A stretch of DNA of 6,674 nucleotides, taken from Archangium sp. GTDB lineage: Bacteria; Myxococcota; Myxococcia; Myxococcales; Myxococcaceae. The notes below the pieces were generated by a model, which had not been told where the DNA came from, ran no database searches, and saw nothing but the letters and a program-made list of their open reading frames with translations. Made by a program: the position numbers and the translations under genes. The first letter of the stretch is position 1, and every line of letters starts with the position of its first letter. This document shows positions 5,182 to 6,674 of this stretch, piece by piece. The stretch covers positions 1 through 6,674 of the forward strand of contig JAEUJR010000169.1 of the NCBI GenBank assembly GCA_016793585.1, read 5' to 3'.

Positions 5182-6674
5182 GCAGCCCTGAACTTGCCCT
5201 CGTGCATCAGCACCCGCGTCTCACCGACGAGCTTGTGCAGAATCGCGACGGTGTTGCGCTCGGCCAGCGGCCAGATGAACGCGCCCACGTCGTCGTACGC
5301 GCGCGGAACGATCTCCTCGAGCCCGACCGGCAGGCTGAACGAGCGCACCGCCTCGAGCACCTTCGCTTCACGCCACGCGCGGTGTGCCAGGTACTCCTCG
5401 AGCTTCGCGACGCCGTCGGAGATGACGGGCCCGTGCGCGGGGTAGAGCGCACCGAGCGGCAGTTCGCGCAGGCGCTCGAGCTGCTTCAGGTACACCGCCA
5501 TGTCGCCTTCGGGCGGGTCGATGACGATCGTGCTCACCGTCGACACCATGTCGCCCACGATGCCCGCCCGCGAGCGCTCGTCGAAAAGACAGACGTGCCC
5601 CGCGGCGTGCCCAGGCGTGTGCAGCACCTTCCACGTCATGGGGAGCGGGCCCTCGAGCGTGAGGCGCTCACCATCGACGAGCAGACGGTCGACCTTCACC
5701 GGCGCGCGGTCGGCCGTGCGTGCGTGCGCCCACACCGGCAGCTTCAACGCCTCCGAGACGAACTTCACGCCACCGACGTGGTCGCCGTGGTGATGACTGA
5801 GCACGATGGCTTTGGGTTCGTACCCGTCGACCATCAGCTCCTGCACGACCGTCACCAGCTGCTGGCACTCGTCGTCATCGGGAGAGCCCGGGTCGACGAT
5901 GAGCAGCTCCTTCGTGCCGAGCAGGTACGCGTTCGTGTGCGTCGCGGGCGGGAGCGTGGGCGTCAGGAGCGGCACGATGTGAATGCCGCGCTGGAACTCG
6001 ATGTGCCGGGCGAGGTGATTCTCACACCACGGAGGATTCGACAGCCGCGCCACCGCGTCGCCGGAGCTGGTGAAGCCCGCCATCACCCGCAGCGCGTGCA
6101 GGTTGGGTGGGTGGAGCAACGCACTGCCCTGCTCCCAGCGCTTGAGCGCTTCGGCCGGCCGAATCCACTCGCCGCTCGCGAGCTCTCCGGGCCACACCGA
6201 CGCGAGCTGTCCCTCGGGCGCCTCGACGAGGAAGAAGCGCGCGTCGAACCGCACCGGCAGATAGGGCGGCGTCACCCAACGCCCGGCCACGCGAAAGTCA
6301 CTCGCGAAGAGCTGCAGGCCCCGCGCCGTGAGCTCCGTGCCGAAGTCCGCGCCGCCAAGCAGCGCTTTGCGAAAGACGTCGAGCTCGGCGACCTCGGGCC
6401 CGCGCGCGACGAGCAGGCCCGTCTCTTCGAACAGCTCTCTCGCCGCGGTGACGATGAGCCTCGCGTCGTCACCGCTCGCGCCCTGCACCGGCACCTTCGC
6501 GTCGGCCGCGTCGACCTTGCCGCCAGGGAACGCGTAGAAGCCACCCGCGAACGAGAGCCGCTGCTCACGCTCGAGCCAGAAGACCTCGACGCCGGTGCTG
6601 GCCCGGCGGAAGACGATGACGGCTGACGCATCACGCGGCGGCTTCCCGGGAGGCGGCGGCGGCAGGCCCGCGAT
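5178..6674 (-). CDS. Nudix hydrolase / metallo-beta-lactamase (LACTB2-like) fusion, 5' end outside window
   Basis: Two hydrolase domains in one chain. The frame is open to the right edge (498 residues, counted from 6674), and the first in-frame GTG, at 6494, would cut the Nudix domain in half, so the true start is beyond the window, probably only a few residues away. The Nudix domain (about 15-200) opens with ASAVIVFRR, has FPGGK at 49-53 and the metal-binding RELFEETG at 79-86 (Glu80, Glu83, Glu84). The spacing inside the box is longer than standard and the order resembles NUDT7/NUDT19-type CoA diphosphatases. The MBL domain (about 230-420) has HHHGDH at 294-299, His356 in HTPGH, Asp375 in GD and His414 in PAHGP, a full set of ligands for two metal ions. 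A C-terminal winged-helix-like part (about 430-498, with WPLAERNT) matches LACTB2-type proteins. Members of that family include an RNA endonuclease, but thioester or other substrates are possible. No signal peptide is visible; probably cytoplasmic. First visible gene of the - strand operon. Confidence 0.93.
   Translation of the reverse strand: MAGLPPPPPGKPPRDASAVIVFRRASTGVEVFWLEREQRLSFAGGFYAFPGGKVDAADAKVPVQGASGDDARLIVTAARELFEETGLLVARGPEVAELDVFRKALLGGADFGTELTARGLQLFASDFRVAGRWVTPPYLPVRFDARFFLVEAPEGQLASVWPGELASGEWIRPAEALKRWEQGSALLHPPNLHALRVMAGFTSSGDAVARLSNPPWCENHLARHIEFQRGIHIVPLLTPTLPPATHTNAYLLGTKELLIVDPGSPDDDECQQLVTVVQELMVDGYEPKAIVLSHHHGDHVGGVKFVSEALKLPVWAHARTADRAPVKVDRLLVDGERLTLEGPLPMTWKVLHTPGHAAGHVCLFDERSRAGIVGDMVSTVSTIVIDPPEGDMAVYLKQLERLRELPLGALYPAHGPVISDGVAKLEEYLAHRAWREAKVLEAVRSFSLPVGLEEIVPRAYDDVGAFIWPLAERNTVAILHKLVGETRVLMHEGKFRAA

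Noticed and set aside
5202..6626. 474-aa open frame on the + strand opposite the Nudix-MBL gene
   Set aside because: Arg-rich low-complexity translation without any motif, while the - strand frame has complete Nudix and MBL signatures.

Overview
The window is high-GC coding DNA with a strong C/G preference at third codon positions. Gene content and codon style suggest a member of the Myxococcota (former Deltaproteobacteria). This is an inference from style and protein families; there is no rRNA or marker gene to fix the taxon. No RNA gene, mobile element, CRISPR array or phage gene is visible, and no stretch longer than about 130 bases lacks a gene.

Layout: two gene groups converge at about position 3697. 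On the + strand, the left edge cuts into a class A penicillin-binding protein of the PBP1A type, whose transpeptidase domain is complete here (to 1759). Three bases later comes an unrecognised, probably exported 274-aa protein (1763-2587). A 131-bp intergenic region with an imperfect palindrome precedes a 325-aa HDOD-domain protein (2719-3696). On the - strand, read from the right edge, there is a Nudix / metallo-beta-lactamase fusion protein (6674 to 5178, its first residues outside the window). It is followed with a 4-nt overlap by a 240-aa membrane protein (5181-4459), and then by a 260-aa membrane protein (4481-3699). The two membrane proteins are tandem paralogs that align without a gap over almost their whole length. 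The two convergent groups end with stop codons only 2 bp apart.

How the genes may work together: the PBP polymerises and crosslinks peptidoglycan in the periplasm, and the small exported protein beside it may share that compartment. The HDOD protein is probably a cytoplasmic signalling or scaffold protein and need not be linked to the cell-wall genes. The Nudix-MBL protein and the two membrane paralogs look like one translationally coupled operon, but no function can be given for the pair.

Most notable: (1) the Nudix + LACTB2-like MBL fusion, whose Nudix box starts upstream of the first in-frame start codon visible in the window; (2) the tandem pair of an unrecognised membrane family, with a conserved soluble domain (about 52% identity by hand) and a strongly diverged membrane half (about 20%); (3) a marked codon-context bias, with Leu before Glu or Asp written CTC in 32 of 33 cases, so the hexamer CTCGAG recurs about 26 times. 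I do not see a clear new defence or mobile system here.
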